This document shows, piece by piece, positions 17,835 through 24,544 of a stretch of DNA of 40,944 nt (positions are counted from its first letter, which is position 1; every line of letters starts with the position of its first letter). Position numbers and translations under genes: made by a program. The notes under the pieces are model-generated. The model worked only from the letters and a program-made list of their open reading frames with translations. It did not search any database and had not been told where the DNA came from. The stretch spans positions 1 through 40,944 of the forward strand of contig JALHPC010000026.1 of assembly GCA_022842685.1 (NCBI GenBank). Reading direction: 5' to 3'. The DNA is from Candidatus Kapaibacterium sp. Lineage in GTDB: Bacteria > Bacteroidota > Ignavibacteria > Kapaibacteriales > Kapaibacteriaceae.

Positions 17835-18608
17835 TCAAAACCGTAAATGCTTAATCTCCTCGCCTTGGTTGCCGATGTTTGTCATGGCTTCAATTCCAAT
17901 GCGTAAATGCATGTCCACATATTGCTCGGTAACGTGGCGGTCGGATTCTTCGGTTTTGATTCCTTCGGGCATTACCGGTACGTCGCTCACAAGGAGTAGT
18001 GCGCCTCGTGGTATGCCGTTCTTGTGGCCGACAATGAACACGGTGGCCGTTTCCATGTCGATGGCCAAGCAGCTCAATCCCAGCAGTCGCTGCTTGAAGG
18101 CCTCGTCCCACTCCCACACACGCCTGTTGGTTGTATACACCACGCCAGTACGGTATTCGTGGCCGTAGTGCAGGATGGTGTCCGATACAAACTTGTGAAG
18201 TTTAAACGACGGTAACGCGGGCACTTCGGGCGGGAAGTAGTCGTTGCTTGTACCCTCGCCACGTATTGCTGCAATGGGTAGGATAAAGTGGCCAATCTCG
18301 GTGCTGCGGTGCAAGCCACCTACCTTGCCGAGGAACAGCACGCCCTTAGGCATTCGTGCCACCAGCAGGTCCATAATAAGTGCGGCATTTGGCGAGCCAA
18401 TGCCATAGTTCACGATGGTAAGACCGTTTGCATTGGTTGCGGTTTGCATTGGCCGGTCGGTACCCATCACCGGTACGTCGAAGGTTTGCGCAAACCTATC
18501 AACGTATCCGCGCCAGTTGGTAATCAGCACGTAGTCACCAAAGTCGGCCACGGCTGTGCCCGTATATCGTGGCAGCCAGTTTGTGGCAATCTCTTCTTTC
18601 GTTAGCAT
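17835..18608 (-). CDS. amn: AMP nucleosidase
   Basis: The ATG at 18608 gives 257 residues, matching the short Bacteroidota form that lacks the N-terminal regulatory domain of the enterobacterial enzyme. It belongs to the purine nucleoside phosphorylase fold. Visible features: VNYGIGSPNAAL (phosphate site), FLGKVGGLHRSTEIGHFILP, the nucleoside-binding DMETATVF, and SDVPVMPEGIKTEESDRHV. The reaction splits AMP to adenine and ribose 5-phosphate, a purine-salvage step. A TTG at 18626 would add MHEFTA but runs into the divergent pyrD promoter box. A weak promoter candidate (GACATTTG, 18631-18624 minus) overlaps the pyrD start codon. Confidence 0.88.
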   Translation of the reverse strand: MLTKEEIATNWLPRYTGTAVADFGDYVLITNWRGYVDRFAQTFDVPVMGTDRPMQTATNANGLTIVNYGIGSPNAALIMDLLVARMPKGVLFLGKVGGLHRSTEIGHFILPIAAIRGEGTSNDYFPPEVPALPSFKLHKFVSDTILHYGHEYRTGVVYTTNRRVWEWDEAFKQRLLGLSCLAIDMETATVFIVGHKNGIPRGALLLVSDVPVMPEGIKTEESDRHVTEQYVDMHLRIGIEAMTNIGNQGEEIKHLRF

Positions 18609-18613
18609 GGCCG

Positions 18614-18621
18614 TAAATTCG
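18614..18621 (+). promoter_or_regulatory. -7 box TAAATTCG before pyrD
   Basis: TAnnTTCG variant ending five bases before the pyrD ATG at 18627, predicting a leaderless or nearly leaderless transcript. The whole divergent interval between the two ATGs (18609-18626) is only 18 bp. Confidence 0.45.
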
Positions 18622-18626
18622 TGCAA

Positions 18627-19733
18627 ATGTCGTTACCAACCACCCTCGCCCGAGTGGAACGCCTGCTGCGTCCGCTCTTGCACCGCCTACCGCCGCACGT
18701 TGCCACGCATCTTTTTTCCAAGGGGCGGTCGGTATACACTGCCATGCTTGCCAACGATGTGCCGGCCGACAGGCCTGTGGCGGTGCCCCCTATCACCGTG
18801 TGGGGAATGAACCTGCGCACTCCGCTGTGGAATGCTGCGGGCATGTTTAAGAAGGGCGAGGGCTATGCCATGGTGGCGGCACAAGGGGCAGGGATGTGGC
18901 TGGCAGGCACTACGACGTCGCGGCCCCGTGCAGGCAACACCAAGAAGGGCATACGGTGGCCTGCTGTACCATATCCGGCAAGCGGCGCGGCGCATAACTG
19001 GATGGGCCTACCCAACGAAGGACATGCCGTAGTGGCCGAGCGAATAGCGCGGTTAGACCGACGTTCAGACTGTGCCGTGGGCATAAGCGTGAGCGCCGAG
19101 CCAGGACTGGAAGAAACCGTTGCACTGCATGAGTTGGCCGACGGCATGCGGCGCTATATCGATGCCGGCGTGGACTACATCGAAATGAACGAGAGCTGTC
19201 CGAACGTGCCCGGACATGCCGGCGGGCCGGTGCTCGACGATGGACTTGTGCGGCGGCTTGAATACGTGATGCAACACGTGCTGCACGGCGCTGCGCGCCG
19301 CGTGCCCGTGGTGGTGAAGTTTTCGAACGACACGGCAATCGACCAGGTGGACGATCTTGTGGCTACGCTTGTACACATGGGCTACGATGGCATTGTGCTA
19401 GGCAACACAAGTACACGCTACAGTGCCATAGAGCCGCAGATAGCAGCAAGCGAACGGCGAACGTTTCGGGCGTTTACCGAGCAGTACGGAGGCGGCGTAA
19501 GCGGAAGGCCGCTCAAGGTTTGGTCGTTGGCATTATGTGCTGCTGCGGCTCAAGCAGCTCGCAAACATGCAAGTAACAAGGAGTTCCACGTTGTACGCTG
19601 TGGTGGTATAGAGTCGATGGCCGACGTTGAAGCATCGGCAGCAATAGGCGTACAGCTCAACCAATGGTATACGGGCTACTTTACCGGCGTGGGGAAGTAT
19701 GGCCACGACGTATATGCAAGGGTGTTGGGGTAG
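18627..19733 (+). CDS. pyrD: Dihydroorotate dehydrogenase family protein
   Basis: With ATG 18627 the product is 368 residues; a GTG at 18621 is the only longer start. It is an FMN TIM-barrel of the PyrD family (dihydroorotate to orotate in pyrimidine synthesis). Visible motifs: LWNAAGMFKKGEGY near the N-terminus (FMN/loop region), VDYIEMNESCPNVPG with C191 as probable catalytic base (a class 1-type Cys, where class 2 uses Ser), VVVKFSND and GIVLGNTST, and the C-terminal FMN phosphate site FHVVRCGGIES. The length and N-terminal helices (RLLRPLLHRLPPHVATHL) recall the membrane-associated class 2, so the subtype is mixed. FKKG replaces the usual DKNG. Convergent with the next lipoprotein gene, 1 nt apart. 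Confidence 0.82.
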   Translation: MSLPTTLARVERLLRPLLHRLPPHVATHLFSKGRSVYTAMLANDVPADRPVAVPPITVWGMNLRTPLWNAAGMFKKGEGYAMVAAQGAGMWLAGTTTSRPRAGNTKKGIRWPAVPYPASGAAHNWMGLPNEGHAVVAERIARLDRRSDCAVGISVSAEPGLEETVALHELADGMRRYIDAGVDYIEMNESCPNVPGHAGGPVLDDGLVRRLEYVMQHVLHGAARRVPVVVKFSNDTAIDQVDDLVATLVHMGYDGIVLGNTSTRYSAIEPQIAASERRTFRAFTEQYGGGVSGRPLKVWSLALCAAAAQAARKHASNKEFHVVRCGGIESMADVEASAAIGVQLNQWYTGYFTGVGKYGHDVYARVLG

Positions 19734-19734
19734 T

Positions 19735-20013
19735 TCACTCCAAACGCTTCGACACACTGTCGTACAGGGCACGCATACGGCGCGGGTCGGTGCCGTACGA
19801 CCTCAGCTCGGCTTCGAACGACTCCACGCTGTAGCCGCTATCTTGTAGCGTCTTGCGCACGGCCATCTGCGCCTCGGTCGTGTCGGCAATGGTCGAACGC
19901 AGCGTTACCACGCGTGCATAGGTGTTCACGAGTTTCGGCGACACGTCGACCGTATCATCGCTGCATGCCGTTAGCGCCAAGCCCAACAGGGCTATCAAGC
20001 TCCAAGTATTCAC
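19735..20013 (-). CDS. Small lipoprotein overlapping the Nudix gene
   Basis: A 92-residue protein with a GTG start and a lipoprotein signal ending in LTAC (C17), then an SDD sorting-type sequence. The mature helical part (VNTYARVVTLRSTIADTTEA to DPRRMRALYDSVSKRLE) is not recognised as a named family; similar small helical lipoproteins are common in this group. Its first 59 nt overlap the 3' end of the Nudix gene in another frame on the same strand, so the signal peptide is encoded inside the Nudix C-terminus. No clear ribosome binding site; translation may be coupled to the Nudix gene. Confidence 0.72.
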   Translation of the reverse strand: MNTWSLIALLGLALTACSDDTVDVSPKLVNTYARVVTLRSTIADTTEAQMAVRKTLQDSGYSVESFEAELRSYGTDPRRMRALYDSVSKRLE

Positions 20014-20641
20014 GGGTAATCCACACTAGTTCGTTCAACATCATTGCCGTAGCACCCCACAGCGGAACTCGGTCGTGTACGCGCCACTCGGCTACGTCGG
20101 CCACCGATCCATACAAGTCGCGTTTTCTCGACGTCACCGAAGCCCTGTCTATCAACACCTCCAGCGGCACCGTAATCACCTCGTCAACCTCGTCGGCACT
20201 CAACGTTAGCTCGTCGGCACTTCTCACCATGCCAACAACGGGCACCACGGCCGAATTGCTCGGCGGTATAAACAGCGGCGTTAACATACCAAGCACGGCC
20301 ACATCGTGCGGCGCAATGCCTACCTCTTCGTGTAGCTCGCGCAGCGCTGCCGTTACGGCATCTTCGCCCTCGTCCATACGCCCACCAGGAAAGCTAATCT
20401 GCCCTCGATGATGCCGAAGACCTTCGCTGCGTACTTCCAATAGTACCTCAGGTAGGGGGCTTCGGCCTACCACAAGGGGCACCACCACAGCGCTCTTACG
20501 CGCCGTGGGCGGCGGCACTGAAAGCCGAGTTGCCGCATCTGGCAAATTGGGCACAAACTCGCGGTGGGCTGCAAAGGCCGGCAATGGCTGTAATAGGCGC
20601 TGTGCAAGAAAATCGAAGTACGTCACAACGCAATCTACCAC
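19955..20641 (-). CDS. Nudix hydrolase, CoA pyrophosphatase type
   Basis: This 228-residue protein has the Nudix box complete: G87, E93, R101-E102, E105-E106 and G108 in a GGRMDEGE...RELHEEVG frame. The preceding LRHHRGQISFPGG is the mark of the CoA-pyrophosphatase (YeaB/NudL) subfamily, which cuts CoA to 4'-phosphopantetheine and 3',5'-ADP. The start is GTG; a later GTG at 20626 (VTYFDF) is possible. The C-terminal ~19 codons overlap the lipoprotein gene. It is transcribed divergently from murE. Confidence 0.87.
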   Translation of the reverse strand: MVDCVVTYFDFLAQRLLQPLPAFAAHREFVPNLPDAATRLSVPPPTARKSAVVVPLVVGRSPLPEVLLEVRSEGLRHHRGQISFPGGRMDEGEDAVTAALRELHEEVGIAPHDVAVLGMLTPLFIPPSNSAVVPVVGMVRSADELTLSADEVDEVITVPLEVLIDRASVTSRKRDLYGSVADVAEWRVHDRVPLWGATAMMLNELVWITREYLELDSPVGLGANGMQR

Positions 20642-20681
20642 TCCGTGGCCCCGCCGAGGCCGTCGTTAGCATCGCACATCA

Positions 20682-20689
20682 TAGGTTTG
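20682..20689 (+). promoter_or_regulatory. -7 box TAGGTTTG before murE
   Basis: Perfect TAnnTTTG match, three bases (CAC) before the ATG at 20693. It supports this ATG over the GTG at 20645 and predicts a leaderless mRNA. No TTG -33 element at standard spacing. Confidence 0.55.
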
Positions 20690-20692
20690 CAC

Positions 20693-22183
20693 ATGCGCAA
20701 TCTGATGGCCATGCTCCGACGGCTTCCCGGTGCCGTCGTTACCGGCGAAACCGACGTCGTCTGCCTTAACGTCGTCCGCGACCACCGCCTCGTTCATCCG
20801 GGCTCTCTCTACGTTGCCATCCCTGGCTCCGTTGTCGATGGCCACTCGTTTATCGAAGATGCGATCGAGTTTGGCGCTGTGGCCATTGTTGGACAACACC
20901 CGAAGCCCGACGCCTGCACGGTGCCGTACGTGCAAGTTGAACATGCCGGCCACGCCTATGCTCGTCTTGTACATGCCTTGCATGACGACCCACAAGAGGG
21001 CATGCGCTTGTATGGCGTTACGGGTACGAATGGTAAGACAACGTGCACCTTTATTCTGCAGCAGGTTATGGCCGAAGCTGGCCGCGAAGCCGCTCTAATT
21101 GGCACTACGGGCATCCGCTTTGGCGGCCAGTGGTTTCCTACCCAACATACAACGCCCGACGCTACCGTGCTGGTTGAGCTGCTCGCAGAAATGCGTCGCG
21201 CCAACGTCGACACCGTCTGCATGGAGGTCTCGTCGCACGCTCTCGACCAAGGCCGCGTTGCTGGCCTGCGGTGGCAAGGAGCCATCTTCACCAATCTTAG
21301 TCACGACCACTTGGATTACCACGGCACGATGGAGCGGTATGCCGCTGCAAAGCAGACGCTGTTCGAGGGCCTGTCGGCCGATGCCGTGGCCGTGTTGAAT
21401 GCCGACGACGAGTGGACGCCAACGATACGCCGTAACTGCCGCGCCCGACGTCAAATCACGGTAGGCGAGTCGGAAGAGGCCACCGTGCAAATTACCGACA
21501 TCAGCTGCTCGGCTACTGGAAGCACGTTTTCGCTCGTGCTACCGCCAGAAAAACGCGGTGGCGTTCCGCGCGACGTAGAGTTCTCGATTCCCCTGCTCGG
21601 CCGCTTCAATGTCCATAATGCCGCCCTATGCGCTGTGATGGCCATGCAGGAGAACATCGCTGTCGAGCGCATTCAGTCTGCACTGCGCACCCTTCGCTCG
21701 CCTGCCGGGCGTATGGAACGTTATATCGTAGGGCGTGGCATTACCGCCGTGGTAGACTACGCCCACACTCCCGAAGCATTGCGTGTGGCCTTGGCAACGC
21801 TACGCGACGTGCTGCCGCCACGCCATGGGCTTACGGTGGTGTTTGGCTGCGGTGGCGATCGCGACAAGGCCAAGCGCGCCGCCATGGGCCGCATTGCTGC
21901 TCAAGGGGCCAACAAGATTGTGCTTACCAGCGACAATCCGCGAAACGAACCACCACATGCGATTATCGCCGATATTGCCGAAGGCATCGACGAGCGCTAT
22001 GCGGCACGCGTCCACGTGGAAGTCGACCGCCGCGAGGCCATCCGCTACGCGCTCGCAAATGCCCGCCATGGCGACATCGTGCTCATCGCGGGCAAAGGCC
22101 ACGAAGCCGAGCAAATCATCGGTGATGAACGACGCCCCTTTTCAGACGCAGCCGAAATATCGGCGTGGAATAGGAAGAAATAG
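20693..22183 (+). CDS. murE: UDP-MurNAc-tripeptide synthetase MurE (meso-DAP adding)
   Basis: With ATG 20693 the enzyme is 496 residues, the usual size. It adds meso-diaminopimelate to UDP-MurNAc-L-Ala-D-Glu in the cytoplasm. Mur ligase domains run in order: N-terminal UMP-binding domain (VVRDHRLVHPGSLYVAIPG), ATPase with P-loop VTGTNGKTT (K115), HDHLDYHG, and C-terminal domain with VVDYAHTPEAL and FGCGGDRD. The DNPRNEP motif at 414-420 identifies meso-DAP rather than lysine specificity. It stands alone, not in a dcw cluster (no murF, mraY or murD neighbours). A GGGAC repeat array starts about 10 nt after the stop. Confidence 0.96.
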   Translation: MRNLMAMLRRLPGAVVTGETDVVCLNVVRDHRLVHPGSLYVAIPGSVVDGHSFIEDAIEFGAVAIVGQHPKPDACTVPYVQVEHAGHAYARLVHALHDDPQEGMRLYGVTGTNGKTTCTFILQQVMAEAGREAALIGTTGIRFGGQWFPTQHTTPDATVLVELLAEMRRANVDTVCMEVSSHALDQGRVAGLRWQGAIFTNLSHDHLDYHGTMERYAAAKQTLFEGLSADAVAVLNADDEWTPTIRRNCRARRQITVGESEEATVQITDISCSATGSTFSLVLPPEKRGGVPRDVEFSIPLLGRFNVHNAALCAVMAMQENIAVERIQSALRTLRSPAGRMERYIVGRGITAVVDYAHTPEALRVALATLRDVLPPRHGLTVVFGCGGDRDKAKRAAMGRIAAQGANKIVLTSDNPRNEPPHAIIADIAEGIDERYAARVHVEVDRREAIRYALANARHGDIVLIAGKGHEAEQIIGDERRPFSDAAEISAWNRKK

Positions 22184-22195
22184 CGTTTGCATGGG

Positions 22196-22264
22196 ACGTT
22201 TGCACGGGACGCTTCGCGGGACGCTGCGCGGGACGCTGCGCGGGACGTTTGCACGGGACGCTTC
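22196..22264. repeat. GGGAC-headed 12-mer tandem array (site 2)
   Basis: Six consecutive plus-strand units begin GGGAC: GGGACGTTTGCAC, GGGACGCTTCGC, GGGACGCTGCGC twice, GGGACGTTTGCAC and GGGACGCTTCGC. It is the same family as the array after ligA (12939-13020), which reads on the opposite strand. Both follow a plus-strand housekeeping gene within about 25 nt of its stop. Confidence 0.9.
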
Positions 22265-22275
22265 GCGCAAAGCAC

Positions 22276-22309
22276 AAAAAGGCGTTGCCGATTCGACGGC
22301 AACGCCTTT
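22276..22309. terminator. Strong intrinsic terminator between murE and rpsU
   Basis: Perfect 13-bp stem AAAGGCGTTGCCG / CGGCAACGCCTTT (22278-22290 and 22297-22309), loop ATTCGA. On the minus strand the stem ends in a run of five T (22280-22276), so it terminates the rpsU transcript; on the plus strand the CCTTT end could also stop murE transcription. Confidence 0.88.
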
Positions 22310-22334
22310 GGTTGAAGGTCGCGAATAACGTGGA

Positions 22335-22529
22335 CTACTCTTGCTCGAGCTGGGCGCGGTACTGACGGCGGGCTGCCTTCATACGTGCCATGCGGCGATC
22401 AACAGATGGCTTGGTAAAGAAGGCGCGCTTCTTGAACTCGCGCAGCACTCCGGAGCGCTCATACTTCTTCTTGAAGCGGCGCAGGGCCCGGTCGATCGTT
22501 TCGTTGCTCTGGATGGTTACTCCAATCAC
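22335..22529 (-). CDS. rpsU: Ribosomal protein bS21
   Basis: This 64-residue basic protein matches bS21: TIQSNETIDRALRRFKKKYE, then SGVLREFKKRAFFTKPS. It sits at the small-subunit platform near the 3' end of 16S rRNA. The start is GTG with a Shine-Dalgarno (AAGGA, six bases before), worth noting because in Bacteroidota bS21 helps hide the anti-Shine-Dalgarno and published work on Flavobacterium reports autoregulation of rpsU through its SD. It lies 36 nt downstream of the CxxC/Tudor-like gene and is followed by a strong terminator. Confidence 0.95.
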   Translation of the reverse strand: MIGVTIQSNETIDRALRRFKKKYERSGVLREFKKRAFFTKPSVDRRMARMKAARRQYRAQLEQE

Positions 22530-22565
22530 AGGAGATCCTTGAGATTAAATGATGAGTGAATGTAA

Positions 22566-22988
22566 TTACTTGAGGTTTTCGACAAGACGCTTTTCCTTGT
22601 TCTTCTCGAACTGCACAACCAACGAAGCACGACCGTTCGTCATGACTTCCTTGCTGCGTACGATGCCAACATCGTCCCACGCCTTGTGATAAATCACGTC
22701 GCCAATCTGATATTCGGCGCGTGGCGTGTAGTCCTTAGAATCTTCGCGGGAAAGCTTGAACGCAGCAGAGGCCTTCTCGGCAGCCGCATTCAGATTGTCA
22801 AGATTGATAAGCTGCGAGTGGTGACACACGCTGCATCGGGCCCATTGCTGAAGACCATTCTCGGATTCCATTGGCTCGCCAATCAGCTCGTGCTTCGTTT
22901 CCTTCATCAGGAAGGGCGAGTACAACACGATGTACTTTGCCTTGCGCTTCGTACGCTTGGGCTCGGTGGTCTTCGCCGCTGCTGCCAT
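22566..22988 (-). CDS. CxxC plus Tudor/CarD-like small protein
   Basis: The ATG at 22988, preceded by GGAG five bases away, gives 140 residues; the longer frame to 23063 crosses the promoter box. A basic N-terminus (KTTEPKRTKRKAKYIVLYSP) precedes a single CxxC in RCSVCHHSQL (C52, C55; the following HH might complete a metal site). The C-terminal ~45 residues, YQIGDVIYHKAWDDVGIV...LVVQFEKNKEKRLVENL, read like the Tudor/SH3-type barrel in CarD and UvrD-like proteins (GD.V.H..fG.G.V...v.F....KrL). A nucleic-acid or RNA-polymerase binding role is plausible but unproven. It shares a transcript with rpsU, which hints at translation or transcription control. Confidence 0.7.
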   Translation of the reverse strand: MAAAAKTTEPKRTKRKAKYIVLYSPFLMKETKHELIGEPMESENGLQQWARCSVCHHSQLINLDNLNAAAEKASAAFKLSREDSKDYTPRAEYQIGDVIYHKAWDDVGIVRSKEVMTNGRASLVVQFEKNKEKRLVENLK

Positions 22989-23021
22989 GGTATCTCCGAA
23001 TAGTTCGTTTTTTGGGAACCG

Positions 23022-23029
23022 CAAAGATA
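23022..23029 (-). promoter_or_regulatory. -7 box TATCTTTG for the CxxC/Tudor-rpsU operon
   Basis: Perfect TAnnTTTG match, 33 nt before the ATG at 22988, giving a leader of roughly 25 nt that contains the GGAG ribosome binding site. Confidence 0.6.
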
Positions 23030-23055
23030 CGAAGTCGGTGTGGAAAAACCTAAAC

Positions 23056-23232
23056 AGTGACATGCTGCGGATAGCGACGGCCTGCGGCCAGTTACGGCCT
23101 TTGGCCAGTTACGGCCTGCGGCCAGTTACGGCCTACGGCCAGCGACATGCTGCGCATAGCGACGGCCTGCGGCCAGTTACGGCCTGCGGCCAGTTACGGC
23201 CTACGGCCAGCGACATGCTGCGCATAGCGACG
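23056..23232. repeat. Nested GGCC-N3-GGCC tandem array
   Basis: The inner unit is a 17-mer, GGCCTGCGGCCAGTTAC, with spacer variants TGC, TAC and TTT inside an inverted GGCC-N3-GGCC. It is nested in an outer unit beginning AGCGACATGCTGCGCATAGC: 85 bp at 23056-23140 (one extra 17-mer), 68 bp at 23141-23208, and a partial at 23209-23232. It fills most of the gap between the CxxC/Tudor promoter and the isomerase gene. It contains no gene. Confidence 0.9.
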
Positions 23233-23254
23233 TTGGCTTCGCCAACAGCAACAT

Positions 23255-23312
23255 CACCATTGACGATCTGACGATGACGTCGCCGCGTCACCTCGTCACC
23301 ATTGACGATCTA
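23255..23312. repeat. GTCAC/TGACG repeat shared with the 5' array
   Basis: CACCATTGACGATCT occurs at 23255-23269 and again at 23297-23311, separated by TGACG/CGTCAC-rich sequence. Positions 23255-23284 match the reverse complement of 182-212 at 27 of 30 bases, so this is a dispersed element. The second copy runs into the isomerase stop codon. Confidence 0.75.
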
Positions 23313-24383
23313 CTTCGCCTTAGCCAGCAACGACTTAAGCGTCTGAATCACCGGTACCGGGGTAGGGTCAACCTCGTTCAACATGGCCAAGTGATAGCTT
23401 ACCCAGTCGCCCAAATAGATCGCCGTTATCATACGCGATAACAGTGTTGTGCCGGTACCTTCGACAGTTACGATAGACCCAGCGTGCTTCTTAATAATGT
23501 CGGCCAAGGCGTCGAATCTTATCGACGTACGCGGATGGTCTTCGGCATCGCGCAAGAGAATTGCCGTGGTCTTCTTGGCCACGTCGGCCGGATGAAACCA
23601 GCCATTGATTTCGTTGTGATTCATCTCGGGCAGCAGATTGCCAAACGCCAAGTGTTTGGCGTTTTCTTGAATCTGACCCCTCCAGCGCAGGTTCACAGCG
23701 TCCATACGCTCGTGCGCCGAATACACCACGGGCACCGTGCCGTGGATCTTCTTCGCCAGCGCCAACGCAGGATTTTTGGCGCTCTTGCCCGAATACAAGT
23801 CCCGCATTTCGTCGAGATTCGCGAAGACCTCCTTGAGGCCCTTGGAGAGCGGACGCGTAGACCGCGAGTCTAGCGCCCCCGTGCGCTGCATGATGCTAAC
23901 CAACGGAAAGAAGCTGAAGGCCAGGGCACAACGCGGCTGATAGCCCGGTGGGATATTGATGATGGGCATGCCATATGTGATGGCCTTCTTGCCCAACTGC
24001 CCGCCCGTGGTAATCACCACAAATCGATCGGTCTTCTTTCGCGCTTCGTCGAACGCCGATAGCGTTTCCTCGGTGTCGCCACTGTAGCTCGACGCAATCA
24101 CGTTGGTGTCGCCGTCTATCCATCCCGGGGCCGAATAGCCTCGTGACACGACGATGTTCAAATGCTCACCACCAGGTGTGCCAGCCGCCAGACTGCGCAA
24201 AAGGTCGCCTCCAATGGCCGAGCCGCCAAGGCCTAAGACCACGTAACGGTTCGACGTGGCCTGACGTCGCCACACGGGCGCGCTTTCGCCAATGGCAAGA
24301 GCCTCCTTTATCTGCTCCGGAAAACGATACAACACGTCGAACATGTTCGACGCGTCGAGGGCAGTAGTAGGTTTCTTTGCCAT
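23310..24383 (-). CDS. Bifunctional phosphoglucose/phosphomannose isomerase (SIS domains)
   Basis: The ATG at 24383, with AAGGA six bases before, gives 357 residues; the longer frame to 24431 crosses the promoter box. Two SIS domains are visible: YVVLGLGGSAIGGDLLRSL and SSYSGDTEETL (sugar-phosphate loop) in the first, VVYSAHERMDAVNLRWRGQI in the second. The active-site motif MNHNEINGW is typical of the archaeal/bacterial bifunctional PGI/PMI branch, which interconverts fructose 6-phosphate with glucose 6- or mannose 6-phosphate. Its stop codon lies at the edge of a dispersed repeat. Monocistronic by spacing. Confidence 0.88.
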   Translation of the reverse strand: MAKKPTTALDASNMFDVLYRFPEQIKEALAIGESAPVWRRQATSNRYVVLGLGGSAIGGDLLRSLAAGTPGGEHLNIVVSRGYSAPGWIDGDTNVIASSYSGDTEETLSAFDEARKKTDRFVVITTGGQLGKKAITYGMPIINIPPGYQPRCALAFSFFPLVSIMQRTGALDSRSTRPLSKGLKEVFANLDEMRDLYSGKSAKNPALALAKKIHGTVPVVYSAHERMDAVNLRWRGQIQENAKHLAFGNLLPEMNHNEINGWFHPADVAKKTTAILLRDAEDHPRTSIRFDALADIIKKHAGSIVTVEGTGTTLLSRMITAIYLGDWVSYHLAMLNEVDPTPVPVIQTLKSLLAKAK

Positions 24384-24410
24384 GGGTTTCCTTGCGTAAT
24401 AGTGTCGGCG

Positions 24411-24418
24411 CGAATATA
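24411..24418 (-). promoter_or_regulatory. -7 box TATATTCG for the isomerase gene
   Basis: TAnnTTCG variant, 27 nt before the ATG at 24383, leaving room for a leader with the AAGGA ribosome binding site. Confidence 0.45.
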
Positions 24419-24544
24419 CAGCGCGGCCCATGACGTTGAAAGCACCTTTTTGGTGCTAAGTACATGCTAGATGAACTTTTCCTTGCATGAGAATCGCAAG
24501 CCCTTTGTTCTCTATGAGTTAGGCAAATTGCATGATTCCGCACT

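Noticed and set aside
23056..23232. CRISPR array
   Set aside because: The 17-mer copies are directly contiguous without unique spacers and no cas gene is nearby.
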